Source of the DNA: Phoronis australis
Lineage: Eukaryota > Phoronida > Phoronidae
Direction: 5' to 3'
DNA length: 64,000 nucleotides
Assembly (NCBI GenBank): GCA_002633005.1
Contig: NMRA01000131.1
Coordinates: forward strand, 24,029 to 88,028
The notes beneath the pieces are model-generated. The model saw only the letters and a list, made by a program, of their open reading frames with translations. It did no database searches and had not been told where the DNA came from. Below are positions 24,306 through 35,640 of this stretch, piece by piece. Position 1 is the stretch's first letter. Each line of letters opens with the position of its first letter. A program made the translations under genes and the position numbers.

Positions 24306-24990
24306 TGACACTTGTTGCTGTTAACAATCTTTATTCCATTCCGTTCGTATCGTCAGAACATTGGTAAAGAAACTGACCAAGAGACGACGAACTATATTTC
24401 AAAAATACTTGTTTCATCAAGTGGAAATAAAATGATCAGTAATACCACCACAAAGTAAAAGCTAATCAAATATGCAATGGTACACAGCAGGTGTGAAATA
24501 CTACAAAGACTGACAAATGGAGGGGGTAACAAGAATGTCGCGCTAACGGATAAAAGATAGATACTGAGATACATACATGAAGCATTAGACATTTGGAAAC
24601 TTTAACATGTAAAATTACAAGTCAAATCTATGCATATATATAAATAGTAAACACTATTTGAATTAACTATTCAGTGATAGATAAGTATCTTGAGTAGCTT
24701 CAGGCAGTCGACGGTAGCAACCCCAGGTGGTCTGCATGTGTAATATTGATGAACTAACCTGATGATGCGGTGAGGGTGTATCTCCATACACAGAGAGCGG
24801 GATTCAGTGCAGCATGACCCTGTTTGCTGCTCATTCAAAATGGGCTTCGTGAATGTAATCGAAAAGGACTCTCAATATTTTCAATAGCAGCACATCATGC
24901 TCTCCATGTCGACTGAGTTGACATATTCTCCAGTTTCTTGACAAGTGATACTTATGATTATGAAGGTGGGCATGCTCATTAAGACCTAAT
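24306..24990. repeat. Dispersed repeat, copy 1 (partner 34692-35100)
   Basis: Two blocks (about 24306-24600 and 24800-24910) match 34692-35100 in the same orientation. Shared phrases include CATTCCGTTCGTATC, AACTGACCAAGAGAC, ACTTGTTTCAT..CAAGTGGAAATAAAATGA, CACAGCAGGTGTGAAATACT and GCTCATTCAAAA. This copy carries an extra segment between the blocks. The GAAACA..TTTC palindromic style is reminiscent of Penelope-like element ends, but I cannot assign it firmly. Confidence 0.55.
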
Positions 24991-25570
24991 GTCTATTCCT
25001 CTCTTTCAGCTTCTGAACATCCTCTAAATGTTACAAATACATAGAGTAATATGGAACGAAGAGTTGTATCTGGAACGTGATTTTGTGAAAGTGAACTTTT
25101 CCCCCAGGACTCTTCTATGGCTTTAAAAAAAACTGAGTTAATTTTCAATATCGCATTGAGCGTGAATGTTTAATTGCCACAACAGAATCAGTGCCACTAT
25201 TGAGTAGTGGAGATAACCAGCGATTGAATTGAAAACGTCAAAATTTGGAAGGACCAGTTGGCACTGTAATTCTCTTTAGGGTTTTGTGACCCCAACAGAT
25301 ATTCAATGTTCGAAAGGAAACTTGTATAGTATATTTTTTATAAATTAAGTTTTTGCACTTTATACACAGTGAAGGGAATTCAGTTTTAAGTGTTATATTT
25401 TTGCCTGCAGAAGAAAAAAGTTATAACATGAAATGAAACCACCAACTGAAACAAAATACCACAAAACTTGAAATAGAGAACATGAGAGGTGAAGATTCGG
25501 GTTATGAAAGGTTTTCTGTCAAACTTATTTTTAGTAGTTATCAGATAGCACAGAACACACAAAACAGACA
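24991..25570. other. No gene recognised
   Basis: AT-rich, non-coding by inspection. Confidence 0.4.
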
Positions 25571-26335
25571 TTTTTCATTTTTTTATTTTCCCAGTTCCAA
25601 TGAGTAAGTAACAGGGGTCTGGGATTCCCCTGCCTTACTTTACAATTGGTAAGTGAAAAATGACAACACGAATATGCAATGGGATTTTTACAATAACAAA
25701 CAGGAAAAAAAACATAACTTCATTACATAAAGTGTTGCATACATTTCTGAGAACGAATACAAAAACACCCTTTGCATACTATGTTTTACAAAATAGAGCT
25801 GTCAGAGCAAAGCAAAATACAAATTTCATCAGAAACACTTCAATAGTCTAAAATGGTAGCTTTAGCCATTTATATATTTGAAATATATTTTCGAGTTTTT
25901 TAANCAGCCAATTCAAAATTTAATCTTGTGTCTCAGCAAGTTCCATTTATATAAGCAACGTCTCAAGGGTAAACCTCCAAATTTAATTGTATTAACAAAA
26001 GAAATTAACAGTTATTACTCCAGTGAAAAACATATTTATTCAAAAAATTTACAAATGGAAAAATTTACAAACAGGTGGTCACAAATGCATAATTTGATAG
26101 CAATGTAAGGATATTTTATCATTCCAAAATACTCTCCCCCCTCCTTTTTTTTTCAGAGCCATATACTACTATATTGTCTTGTATGTTTTTGTTTTCTTTT
26201 GTTAAATCTATTTCAAAATCCGGTTCACGTATATTTTTAACTTAGTAAACTTTATTTTCATTGAATTGTAAAGTAAGGCAAGGGAATCCCAGACCTTTGT
26301 CCTTACTTATGTTGAACTGGGAGAATAAAAAAAAA
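25571..26335. mobile_element. MITE-like element with ~70-bp inverted ends
   Basis: The left end (about 25575-25652) and the reverse complement of the right end (about 26262-26335) match over ~70 bp. Both read TTTTATT(T/C)TCCCAGTTC outside and GGTCTGGGATTCCC and GCCTTACTTTACAATT inside. The ~600-bp interior is AT-rich with short frames only, so the element is non-autonomous. An N occurs at 25904. Confidence 0.75.
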
Positions 26336-27305
26336 AAAAAAATATATTTGGGAATCCATAGCTTACTTTGTTGCTAAAACAAGATAGAGTCCTTTACATG
26401 TAGGTTAACAACATATCGTCACCAAACCACTTTTAAAATGACAAATACTTCAAGAATTACCATGGTTCGGTGAAAATATTTTTTTTGTTCCAAAATATTT
26501 CAAAACAATTCTAAAAAAGAAATTGGTGTAACAAATGATTTCAAAAATAGCAAAAACCAGAAACCTAGTTTTTTCAGAGTATTTCGTCATTTATTCAAAA
26601 ATCTTTGAGGTTAACGAATTATTCTTTTTTCCCCAAGTGAGATCAATGTTTTCACAATCTCAAGTTACGCACCATATGATAAAAATGGTCATGTGCATTT
26701 TTAATTAAACAAAATTAAATTGGACAATAAAATTTCAATGAAATTTAAATCAATTTTATTCCTGTCAAATAATATGAGAATTGAGAGGCGTTGTGTTAGT
26801 GACCATCCAAAAAGAGCATACTCGTATTCTAAACGGTTTTGATGTACTGCAGCCTTGAATAAACAATTATTTTAATGCAAAATATAATTTTTTAAAAATG
26901 AAACTGATCACAGCACCACAAGGTAGAAAACATGTAACAAAATTATTTTTGAAGGAAATAGACTGAATCTATCCCCAAAACTGAAGTTAAATTGAATTTT
27001 AAAAATATTCTGTACTGTTATAATGAAAATATTTCACCAGTTTGGGTCGTTTTATGTAATTTAGAGAAGTTTTGACTGATTCTGTTTAATCCATTTGACC
27101 AATCAAATTTGAGTTCATTTTTAACCCTGTAAAGGTCTGCATGGTTCTTGAAAATGACTGAATTTACCTTTTTTGGAAGAGTACACTTGCAGGATTTTTC
27201 CAGGTTAGAAATTGAAAAGGCATTAAATTAAAAAAACTACATTTTCCCATACTTTTATAAAAAACAAATAAAAGTGTACACTTAAGGCAGATGTTTTAGC
27301 AGTTT
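26336..27305. other. No gene recognised
   Basis: Very AT-rich spacer, with no exon or repeat boundary seen. Confidence 0.4.
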
Positions 27306-27310
27306 GACAT

Positions 27311-27470
27311 CAATAGCGGATTTAGAGGGGGGCCAAGAGGGCTACACCCCCCTAGAATTCCCCCAGATTCCACGATTTGGCAGATCGGGAGTGCCAATGT
27401 CTGAATGACAAAATCCTGGCTAATACTCCGCTCTGGTCCCCCTAATACAAAAATCCTGGATCCGCCCCTG
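27311..27470. mobile_element. Short TIR element of the G-rich-end family, 160 bp
   Basis: The left end reads CAATAGCGGATTTAGAGGGG. The right end is the complement of CAGGGGCGGATCCAGG. The flanks GACAT (27306-27310) and GATAT (27471-27475) look like a 5-bp target duplication with one later change. The end motif and duplication size agree with 8429-8758 and 47598-48571. Confidence 0.65.
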
Positions 27471-27475
27471 GATAT

Positions 27476-30308
27476 ACATATCATTAAAATCAGTTCAGTA
27501 ACGGCCATTTAGCAAACTGAAAATTTATTCATTTATCCCCTTCTCAAGTGCTGCAGTACTTCGATTTTTAAAAATATTCATGAATGCCCCCATTTGTTGA
27601 AACAAATATCAATATAAAGAAGAAAGTTTAAATATTTCGATGGCATACTTTTCATTTTCCACCACTTTTCATCATGCTAATGTATATGAGCTTCTGAAAA
27701 TCATGAAAAATGGCAAAATTTCGCTCTTGCTGAATTTTGGATCATATTGGTAAACCATGGCTGCATTGTAAACATAGTGACGAATGAGAAACTGCATTGA
27801 GGTCGATCCAAAATTCATACAAAATCACAAAATTCAAAGTAAATTTCATCGAAATGACTGAGAATTCAACTGGTGAAAAGAATTATCCATTTAGCTCAAC
27901 CTTTTCTTTGGGTCTCAAACTCCTCGATTCGTGTGTTGAACTGTGCCAGCAAGCGGGCCGATCAACAACTTGTGAAGTTAATTCCGACACGTTTCGTACC
28001 AATAATCCGACTTGAATGGCTCGCATACGAGATTTAGTTTGCATTAAACACAACAAATTAATTTCAAACTCAAAAATTTGCTTGACGTGCGTGAAATAAA
28101 AACCAAAGTTCACCTTCGTTACTATGCTTAGCCATGAGACCGGAAGTTTTGAATCCTGCTCACGTACTTTTGCGTTAGGCCGCGAGACTTCACGGAGTCG
28201 CGAATCTCTTTACTAATATCTATGATTACACGGTTGTATCTGCCATGCGAGGCTAATATTGTGGTATAATGTTACTTATCCCCATAGTATCGGAAGAATA
28301 GCAGTTACTTTGAAGATCGTTTCTGGAAGTTTGCACATGTCGAACAGATTGTCGGGGCTACGATTTGTGATGACCGTGTACATGTCGAATGGGAGTACTC
28401 AAATTACTCGCTTTCATAAACAAAGATTGCAGCGTTTTTTGGAGTTTGTTTAACTCGTGAACCGTTATAGGTACCTCTGAAATAAGTAAAAATACACCTT
28501 TCTACGAATGGTCCATCTCCCATGTTTTCCCGGTTACCTGTAAAAATCTGCAAGCATGCCTGCGGAAATTGCTTATAACATTCCGTTTTGATAAACAAAT
28601 TCTTTGGTTTCTGCATCTACGAAAATCACCCGATTCATAGAATTTTTTGGTAATTAAAATCTAATCTTGTAAGAATTTATGATGTTTCAGTGAATTCAGT
28701 TGCAGCCTGAAGTTGGAAAAACTCTATAATCCAATCCACAAATAGTAAAGTACACTTAGACGATTTTTGCCTACATCTAAAATAACTCTCGAAGATATTG
28801 ATGAAATTCGGACAACATGATTAGGAGATGACGTACTTGTCGGAAATAAAATTGGTTGGTTTTAAAGGTGTCGCTAGTGAAATAAAGACGTCACGGCTTA
28901 TGCGTAAGACCACATTTCCTCCATTGAAAGTATGATGAGTTGGCGGTCCATGTATCGTCAGTATACCTATCGTCGTCAAGCTGCAATGGTCGTCCGCCAT
29001 CTTCTTTCGCGTGCAGCGTGCTGGTTTGCTCGTTAGGAACTAACATGATGAAAATCGATGCATTTACCGACTGTTTTTTGAAACCACTTGTACATTTTAC
29101 TAATGCGCTTTTTTGTTCATTTTCAGAAGATATTTTCGAAATTAAATTTTCTTCAGACGGAACAAAAAACAACCCAGGGATTGTTTATGTAATGAATCTA
29201 TTTATCCAGGCACTAATCGATACCAAAGGAAAAACGCAGCAGACAAAAGCAACACGCTGGGTGCTTCACAGTTTCGGCCCAAGCATTGGTCATCAAAATA
29301 ATGTCCACTTGTTTTTTATTGCAAAACACAGTGCTGAGCTCAACATTTATGTTGAAATTTTTGGTTCAGGCATTTTCGATTTATTTGAAGAAAATTAAAA
29401 TACTTGAATTGATAGAGAATGGCCACCAATAAAGTAAAACATTGACTTTATTTCATCATATTGCAATGTTACATACAACACAGCATGACATAATTAAAAA
29501 TAAGAGATTGAGCAATAAAGCGCAAATGCAACTTGGGTATTTATGTATTTATTTGTGATTACAGAAGTTTGTTGAAGGTGAGAAAAAAATCAAACAATAT
29601 GATATTGGGTAATTTTTTAGAACACTGTATCGAGGTTCAATGGTCAACTTCCTCCAACCAAGTCTCAAAGGGTTACAGTTCTGTTTTGGCTGGCAAGGTG
29701 TTAACAGAGAATGATGAAAAACTGAAAAGAAAAAGAAAGACAAGAGAGATAAATAGTGTTAAGAAAAACAAGAGCAAAAAGTCAAATAAAGAGGTCACAA
29801 ACAGAAAATAAGTAAGGTCTATCTGAACTAAAACAATCTTGATTTATTTTCCAGAACTGAAATTCTGATCCTATTTTAATTGATTTAAAAATCGATATTA
29901 TACCAGTAAAACAGTCTGTGGTTGAATTAAAATTCTTGTAATCCACTTTCCACTATTTTCTTGGCCTTTTTCTGCGTGGTTTTCTGTTCTTACAAAAGGC
30001 GGCAGCATATGACGACCATAGGGCCCTCTTGGAAAGCAGTGCTATCACTGAAGAGGCCACCCTCATATTAAATATCACAATAATAAATAAATAAATAGAA
30101 GTCATTATAAAAAGGCTGCCGAAAAGCAATGTACAGTTGAAACAATTAAGCATGAATTATAGAAAACTTTTGAATCAACAATTACTATATATTTGTGAGA
30201 GTTAAATCAAATCCTATTCGGAGCATAACTTTGAAGTGGAATAATTCGGTGAGTACAACAACAAACTAGTTTTATGCTTGTAGGCGGACGACCATTGGTT
30301 TCCCGAGT
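27476..30308. other. No confirmed gene; unassigned open frames
   Basis: A 152-codon plus-strand frame (28940-29398) and a 92-codon frame with a lysine-rich tail (29533-29811) are the longest. Neither contains a motif I recognise. They could be parts of an unknown gene, since the lysine-rich tail is plausible protein, but I see no supporting splice signals or homology. Everything else is AT-rich spacer. Confidence 0.35.
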
Positions 30309-32711
30309 TAGCCTTGGTACAAAGCTGTATACTAAACATACAGCTTTGCACCGATGTGGGTAAAAAAGTGGTAAGATTAAAATCTGACGCAAAATTAGTT
30401 TCATTAAAAACTACAGTCTTTTTTGAGTTAACTATTTAACGGTGTTGGAAAAAATGGCGTTCTACCGTTATTCTGCTGCTAAAGTTGTGGAGGGATCTTT
30501 AGCGACGGCTTTCGGCAACATGAAATATTGCGTCTGGCCAGTTTCTTTTTTCGCCGATTCTTCAATCAACTGTTGTTCTTTCACGAGGTTGCGTACACGT
30601 CACAACAAATTATTGGAACTGGTTTCACTTAATTATAAGTTTTTAGAATTTTGATATCGAAGAACCGAATTTCAGAAGAAATTTTGCTGCTGCCAAGCTA
30701 TATCATCATCTCCCGAGAGATGTCGCAAAAATTAAGGAAATGGCGCGTGTGCGTGACACGAGCGTACCGGTACTGTTTTCAAAACGACGACATACTTTTC
30801 ATTGTTAGAAAAGCAGGAGAGTTACGCAAGAAAATGACGTTTATTGCATTGTTTTTCACTTAAACGGCTGTAACGGGCAAGTTGAGTGACGTTTGATTTC
30901 CAGATTTTGCATATACCCTGTTCGGTCTTTAGCTCTACTTGATACAAGCCACGGTGAGGTGACGAGCAGAACTACCGTGATTGTGTGCAATTTCGGGGTC
31001 TACGGAAAAAATACACACAGTGGTACCTAGCTGTATTTTGACGACACTCATCTTACAGCTAGCTGGCTGGCTATTCCCGAGTGTACACTAGTCTGTGGTA
31101 CCAGCGTGTGTTGAGCTCCCGGCAGACATCGAGTTGCACACAGCCCAATTAGTTTCGCTAGTCGTTACCTAGGCAATGACCATCGCCTCTGTTGGCTTGA
31201 ACCAGAGGCGATGCAGCTCCTATAGGCGCTCCATACGCCGGAAGCTTTTCGGCGAATTATGCCTCGCACTGGCTAAAGCATGAAAGTCACGTTGTTATAA
31301 ATAGCCTACCTTTTGCGTATAGAGGGACACCTTAGGAGGTTGGCGGTGTGTTTAATTCCTTCCAACTCGAACAAATACTTCCGTTATCGAACTTTTTGTT
31401 CGAGCACTCACTCGTTCAGTTCCCAAAATCGTGAACTCACCATTTTTATACTGCGCACGCTCCAATTTTTACCGCGCTCGCTAGGTGATGTGACTTCATG
31501 ACCTCAATCTTTAAATAGGCCAAAGGTGGGCCATTGCGGTTTTGTCAGTCAAATGTTCGTTTCCAAAATGCCACCACTTATACTTGTCTTTAATTGGCGT
31601 TACTTGAAACTGATTGTATTTCAATGAATTATTGTTTGTATTTGATAAAAATAAATGCTATTGATATGACATTTAATAGTCTTTATGCACATATTTGACA
31701 TTTTAATGTTTAACAACACGGCAAATGCACGGCTGGTTCCCGATAGCACGTACGCAAAGGGCGGGAACTTCAGCTTTCAAAGTTCGCCGGTAGGACCGCA
31801 ACTTCTGACCTTCGGCCTGGTTAAAAGAATATCTTGGCGTGCGCCGAGTGAAAATGTTGAGTTCACGATTTTGGGAACTGAAATAGGGACTGCTCGAAGG
31901 AAAAGTTTGATAACGGGAGTATTTGTTCGAGTTGGAAGGAATTAAACACATCGACAACCTCCTAAGATGTTCCTCTATGCGCAAAAGGTATTTATAACAA
32001 CGTGAATTTGATGGTTTAGTCGGTGCGAGGCATAATTCGCCGAAAAGCTTCCGGCGTATGGAGCGCCTATAGGAGCTGCATCGCCTCTGGTTCGGGCCAA
32101 CAGAGGCGATGGTCATTGCTTAGACGTTACCTTGCCGTGAAACTTGTAGACTAAAAACTGGCGGGGTGCATGCAAAATCTGGCAGTCAATCAACACTCAC
32201 CTTGCTTGTTATTTATATCCGTTTAGGTGGAAAATAATCTAATAAACGTCATTCTCTTGCGTAATCCTCAGCCTTTTGTAACATTTGAAAACGCTTGTGA
32301 CATGCCCACATGTCGCTTCCTAATTTTTTGCGACAACGGCTTCGCAGCAGCAAAATTTGCTCTAAAATTCGGTTTGCTGGTATCAAAATTCCAAAAACTT
32401 ATAATGAAGTGAAACCACTTCAGGTAATTTCTTGTAACGTGTACGCAACCTCGTGAAAGAACAACACAGAATCGGCATAAAAATAAAACTGGCCAATAGG
32501 TGGCGCAAAAGCCGACACAAAACATCGCACCATAATTTTAGCAGCAGAATAATGGTACAACGCCCATTTTTCCAACACGGGTAAACAATTTAGTTTACTC
32601 AAGGAAGAGTGTAATTTTTAATGACAGCAATTTTGTGTCAGATTTCATATGGTCAATTTTTTACCCATATCGGTGCAAAGCTGAAAATTTAGTATACAGC
32701 TTTGCGCCATG
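30309..32711. mobile_element. 2.4 kb foldback element with long inverted arms
   Basis: The left arm (about 30309-31500) and right arm (about 31830-32711) are inverted copies, though the right arm is shorter through indels. The outer ends each form a small hairpin: CAAAGCTGTATAC..ATACAGCTTTG on the left, and its counterpart at about 32674-32706 on the right. Inside each arm is an 11-bp-stem hairpin, CATCGCCTCTG/CAGAGGCGATG (31181-31213; 32079-32111). The ~330-bp centre has no gene. Short frames in the arms recur in related copies but look like shadows of repeat sequence. No transposase is encoded. Confidence 0.7.
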
Positions 32712-33355
32712 GCTACTTCCAATCAGCAAGGTGATCACTCTCGGCCCAGAAGTGCATTTTGGCATTTGCTTCTCGGATCTAGTTCCCTCCAGCAGATTTC
32801 CTTTCCCCATGGTACGTTCCTCATTCTTTGCAGTAAATTAGTCTACAGCCTGGTTATTCGTGCAGTGAACGTTTGGATGCCGAAAAACTAATTATGAGGA
32901 GATCTGCTGGGTGGAGCTCGCAATGACTGTTATCCCACAAACCTAGAGTGACGGTTCTCGCTCATCCCAGATTCCGGAGAGGAAAAGTCCTTGAGGACGT
33001 GGCCATGAAACCGAGGTTGTATCACCAAAGCTGACGAACGAGCACGGATGGCAGATAAGTGGCGGAGAAATAACAAGATTTGTGAAAAGAACTACCACAA
33101 CCTTATCTACAGCTATCATACATTTAACCGTTTTTTACCCATATTTCAAAGACTTCTTTCTGCATTGCAGGTATAAACCAAAACTTTTTAGTCGAGATCA
33201 ATGCACTCTCTGGTACATACGCTGTAAAGTGGGTTGGTCTATTTTCTCGTTTCCTGAAACTAAACTTTACTAATCATTTTCTTCTTTTCTGTAGACTCGA
33301 AAACTTCAGGGTGAATGGGGGAATGCATGTAGCTGTAATATTGAAAGGACTCGAC
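32712..33355. other. No gene recognised
   Basis: Spacer between two foldback elements with only short frames. Confidence 0.4.
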
Positions 33356-33357
33356 TA

Positions 33358-33602
33358 CAGCACACATCACGAATTTTTGGCCGACCGGGCGGAAATTGGT
33401 CGACGGCCGGCCGTCGACCGGTCGTCTAGCCGACCAGCAGCCGACCAACAATGGTCGGCTAGGAGCCGTCTACTGAGTCGCCTCTGTGGTCGGCNCCGGT
33501 CGGCTAATTTTTAGCCGACCGGTCGGCAAATTAGCCGACCGGTCGACGGCTAGTCGTCGACCAATTTCCGACCGGGCGGCCAAAAATTCGTGATGTGTGC
33601 TG
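33358..33602. mobile_element. Palindromic MITE, 245 bp, TA target duplication
   Basis: The ends CAGCACACATCACGAATTTT and their complement are perfect inverted repeats, flanked by TA on both sides (33356-33357; 33603-33604). The whole element is nearly self-complementary and packed with variants of GGTCGGCTA, CCGACCGG and GTCGACGG. One N lies at 33495. The TA duplication suggests mobilisation by a Tc1/mariner-type transposase (inference). Confidence 0.85.
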
Positions 33603-33604
33603 TA

Positions 33605-34377
33605 CGTGCCCTACAATATACTTAAAACGACTCTAATTCATCGTATTACCAATATTTATTATTGAAAGCAATGTGTATTTCCCGTACAGAGACGTGAGCT
33701 CTGCGTAGAGGCCATTAAGCATATGCATCCGATTGGCCTTATACGTTTACAGACGAGTTTAGCTGAGTTGTCACAGCTCGTGACACAAAGAGAGGTTAGT
33801 TTAAAAAGGTTCTTCATATCAGGTAAGACAGGCATATGTGGAACATGAGGGAACATTTATGTCAACTCGGCTGGTTCCATGAAACTAATTATGCAGTTTT
33901 TCACACAAGTTCTGTTGTTGCAGCAACGAGGCAGTGCACGCTGAAGTGATCTTTGTGGACGTCTCGGCTTTGTTTTCATTAAATTACATAACGAGTAATT
34001 TGCCAAAAGATCGAGTGAACGGCCATCAGGAGCAGCAGACGAAATTTCAATTGCACATGAGAGAACTCCTTCACTAACGTTTGAGTTTTGTAACCCAGCG
34101 CCTAAGCGAACGCAAGCCGGACTGTGACTAACCTGTCCTAATCGATTCCCAAATTAATGCTGGTGGCTTAGCCGCGATTCTGAAGAAACCCTGTTCGTTA
34201 ATTTCTCTTATAATGCATCGATTTTAAAAATTCAAAGACGGCTTCTACTTATTTTTCAATTAAAAGAACAGATCGTTTGTCTTACATGTTGTTCTTTTTG
34301 ACTTTGAAACTTGTATGCCAAACAGGAGTGTTGATTTACTACCGCCGCTTACCTCATCCTACACGTTAAGCCATGAA
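33605..34377. other. No gene recognised
   Basis: No exon, RNA gene or clear repeat end was found. Confidence 0.4.
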
Positions 34378-34380
34378 TAG

Positions 34381-34420
34381 CGACTAGCTCATTTCAATCC
34401 GTGACGGCCTCATCAAGCCT
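34381..34420 (-). ncRNA. Hammerhead-ribozyme-like motif, degenerate
   Basis: On the minus strand TTGATGA (34416-34410) is followed by a short CCG-TCA-CGG hairpin, then GAAA (34395-34392), then a GTC (34384-34382). This is the order of the conserved hammerhead parts (CUGAUGA, stem II, GAAA, NUH). The first core base is T instead of C, stem II has a mismatch, and stem I pairing is weak. Hammerheads are known in Penelope-like element ends, and this motif lies next to such a repeat. I regard it as a decayed or chance motif. Confidence 0.3.
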
Positions 34421-34691
34421 TTGATTTGTGGAGGAATTCGCTGGATACTCTCTGGTAAACCCTGCATGCTTTTTCGTCCACTTGCGTGCAAATCCTGCCA
34501 GTGTATTATTTGCAAGCACAGTCTTGCTCCCAACAAAAAAACTCGCTTCATACCTGGGATGATAAGAATAAGGTGATTGAATAAGAACTTCGATCTAAAT
34601 TTTCCAGTGTTTTGTATAGCTCCAAGTAAAACAAAATAATTTCGCCGAAAATATTTGATTTTTAGCTGATCTGCAAAATCGATTAAATAAA

Positions 34692-35100
34692 CGACACTTG
34701 TCCTTATTAAAAATCTTTGTTCCGTTCCGTTCGTATCATCGGAACAAAGTTCCACACAAAACAGAACACTGGTGAAGCAACTGACCAAGAGACATGATTA
34801 AAAACACGATATTTCGAAACATACTTGTTTCATTCTCAAGTGGAAATAAAATGACGCAGTAATTCCACCACAGAACATACGCTGAAGACAGACATGGCGG
34901 AACACAGCAGGTGTGAAATACTGCAAGGAACTTGTGACAAATGAAGGAGGGTAACAGGAAAGTCACGCAAACAAGTGTAACGTGCGGCGCGACCGTTTGC
35001 AGCTCATTCAAAACGGGCTCCTCAAATGCAATCAAAAAAGCCTTCAATACTTTCACTCGCAGCACGTGCTCTACGTAGCTGATCGAAAAGGCGGCAGATT
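34692..35100. repeat. Dispersed repeat, copy 2 (partner 24306-24990)
   Basis: This is similar in the same orientation to 24306-24600 and 24800-24910. It has extra bases near 34745-34765 but lacks the insert of the other copy. A run of six AT/GC-mixed short frames on the minus strand across it has no recognised domain. Confidence 0.55.
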
Positions 35101-35300
35101 AGAAATAGTTTCTAACCATAAAGAGAGGTCTTCATAAAATTTGAGATGTGCAAAAATACCGAGTAACATGTAACGTTTATGGACCCGTATGTCTTATAAC
35201 AGATTATGCTGTGCGGGTGCCATAATTAGGAATATCATGAGCAGCTGCCTACAATCACTCCCTTGATTTCTACGGTGACAGAATATGCATGGTACAGTAG

Positions 35301-35414
35301 TATCGTTGGCCAAATGGGAGAACGTTACGCACATAAATTACGTGCGTAAGTTAATTCTTGTTAGAGGCGTAAAGTAATTTACGTGCGTAGCGTTCTGCCA
35401 TTTGGCCGACGATA
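35301..35414. mobile_element. MITE, ~114 bp
   Basis: The ends TATCGTTGGCCAAATGG and the complement of TATCGTCGGCCAAATGG form an inverted repeat that continues inward as AGAACG(T/C)TACGCAC. The centre contains TTACGTGCGTAA-type palindromes. No protein. It lies ~230 bp upstream of the rolling-stone-like gene. Confidence 0.75.
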
Positions 35415-35640
35415 TGGCAGTTATTCTCATGTTGATTAATCGGGCAATCTATGGTTTTATTGATGTGTTTAGTTACTTTTTGTTGCACATTAAGCGGCCC
35501 CATTGAATGGAGTATATATTCTAGAGTAAGGCATGTCAGCAGTTACCACTGTTCTTTTGCAATTGGACCGAAACAATTAACTGGTTTTGTGCGTTGGTTT
35601 CTTACAGGACGCCAAGATATTGAAATGGTGTACTCGGAGC

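Noticed and set aside
28940-29398. 152-codon plus-strand frame as a host gene
   Set aside because: No motif, splice support or recognised homology. Kept only as an unassigned frame.
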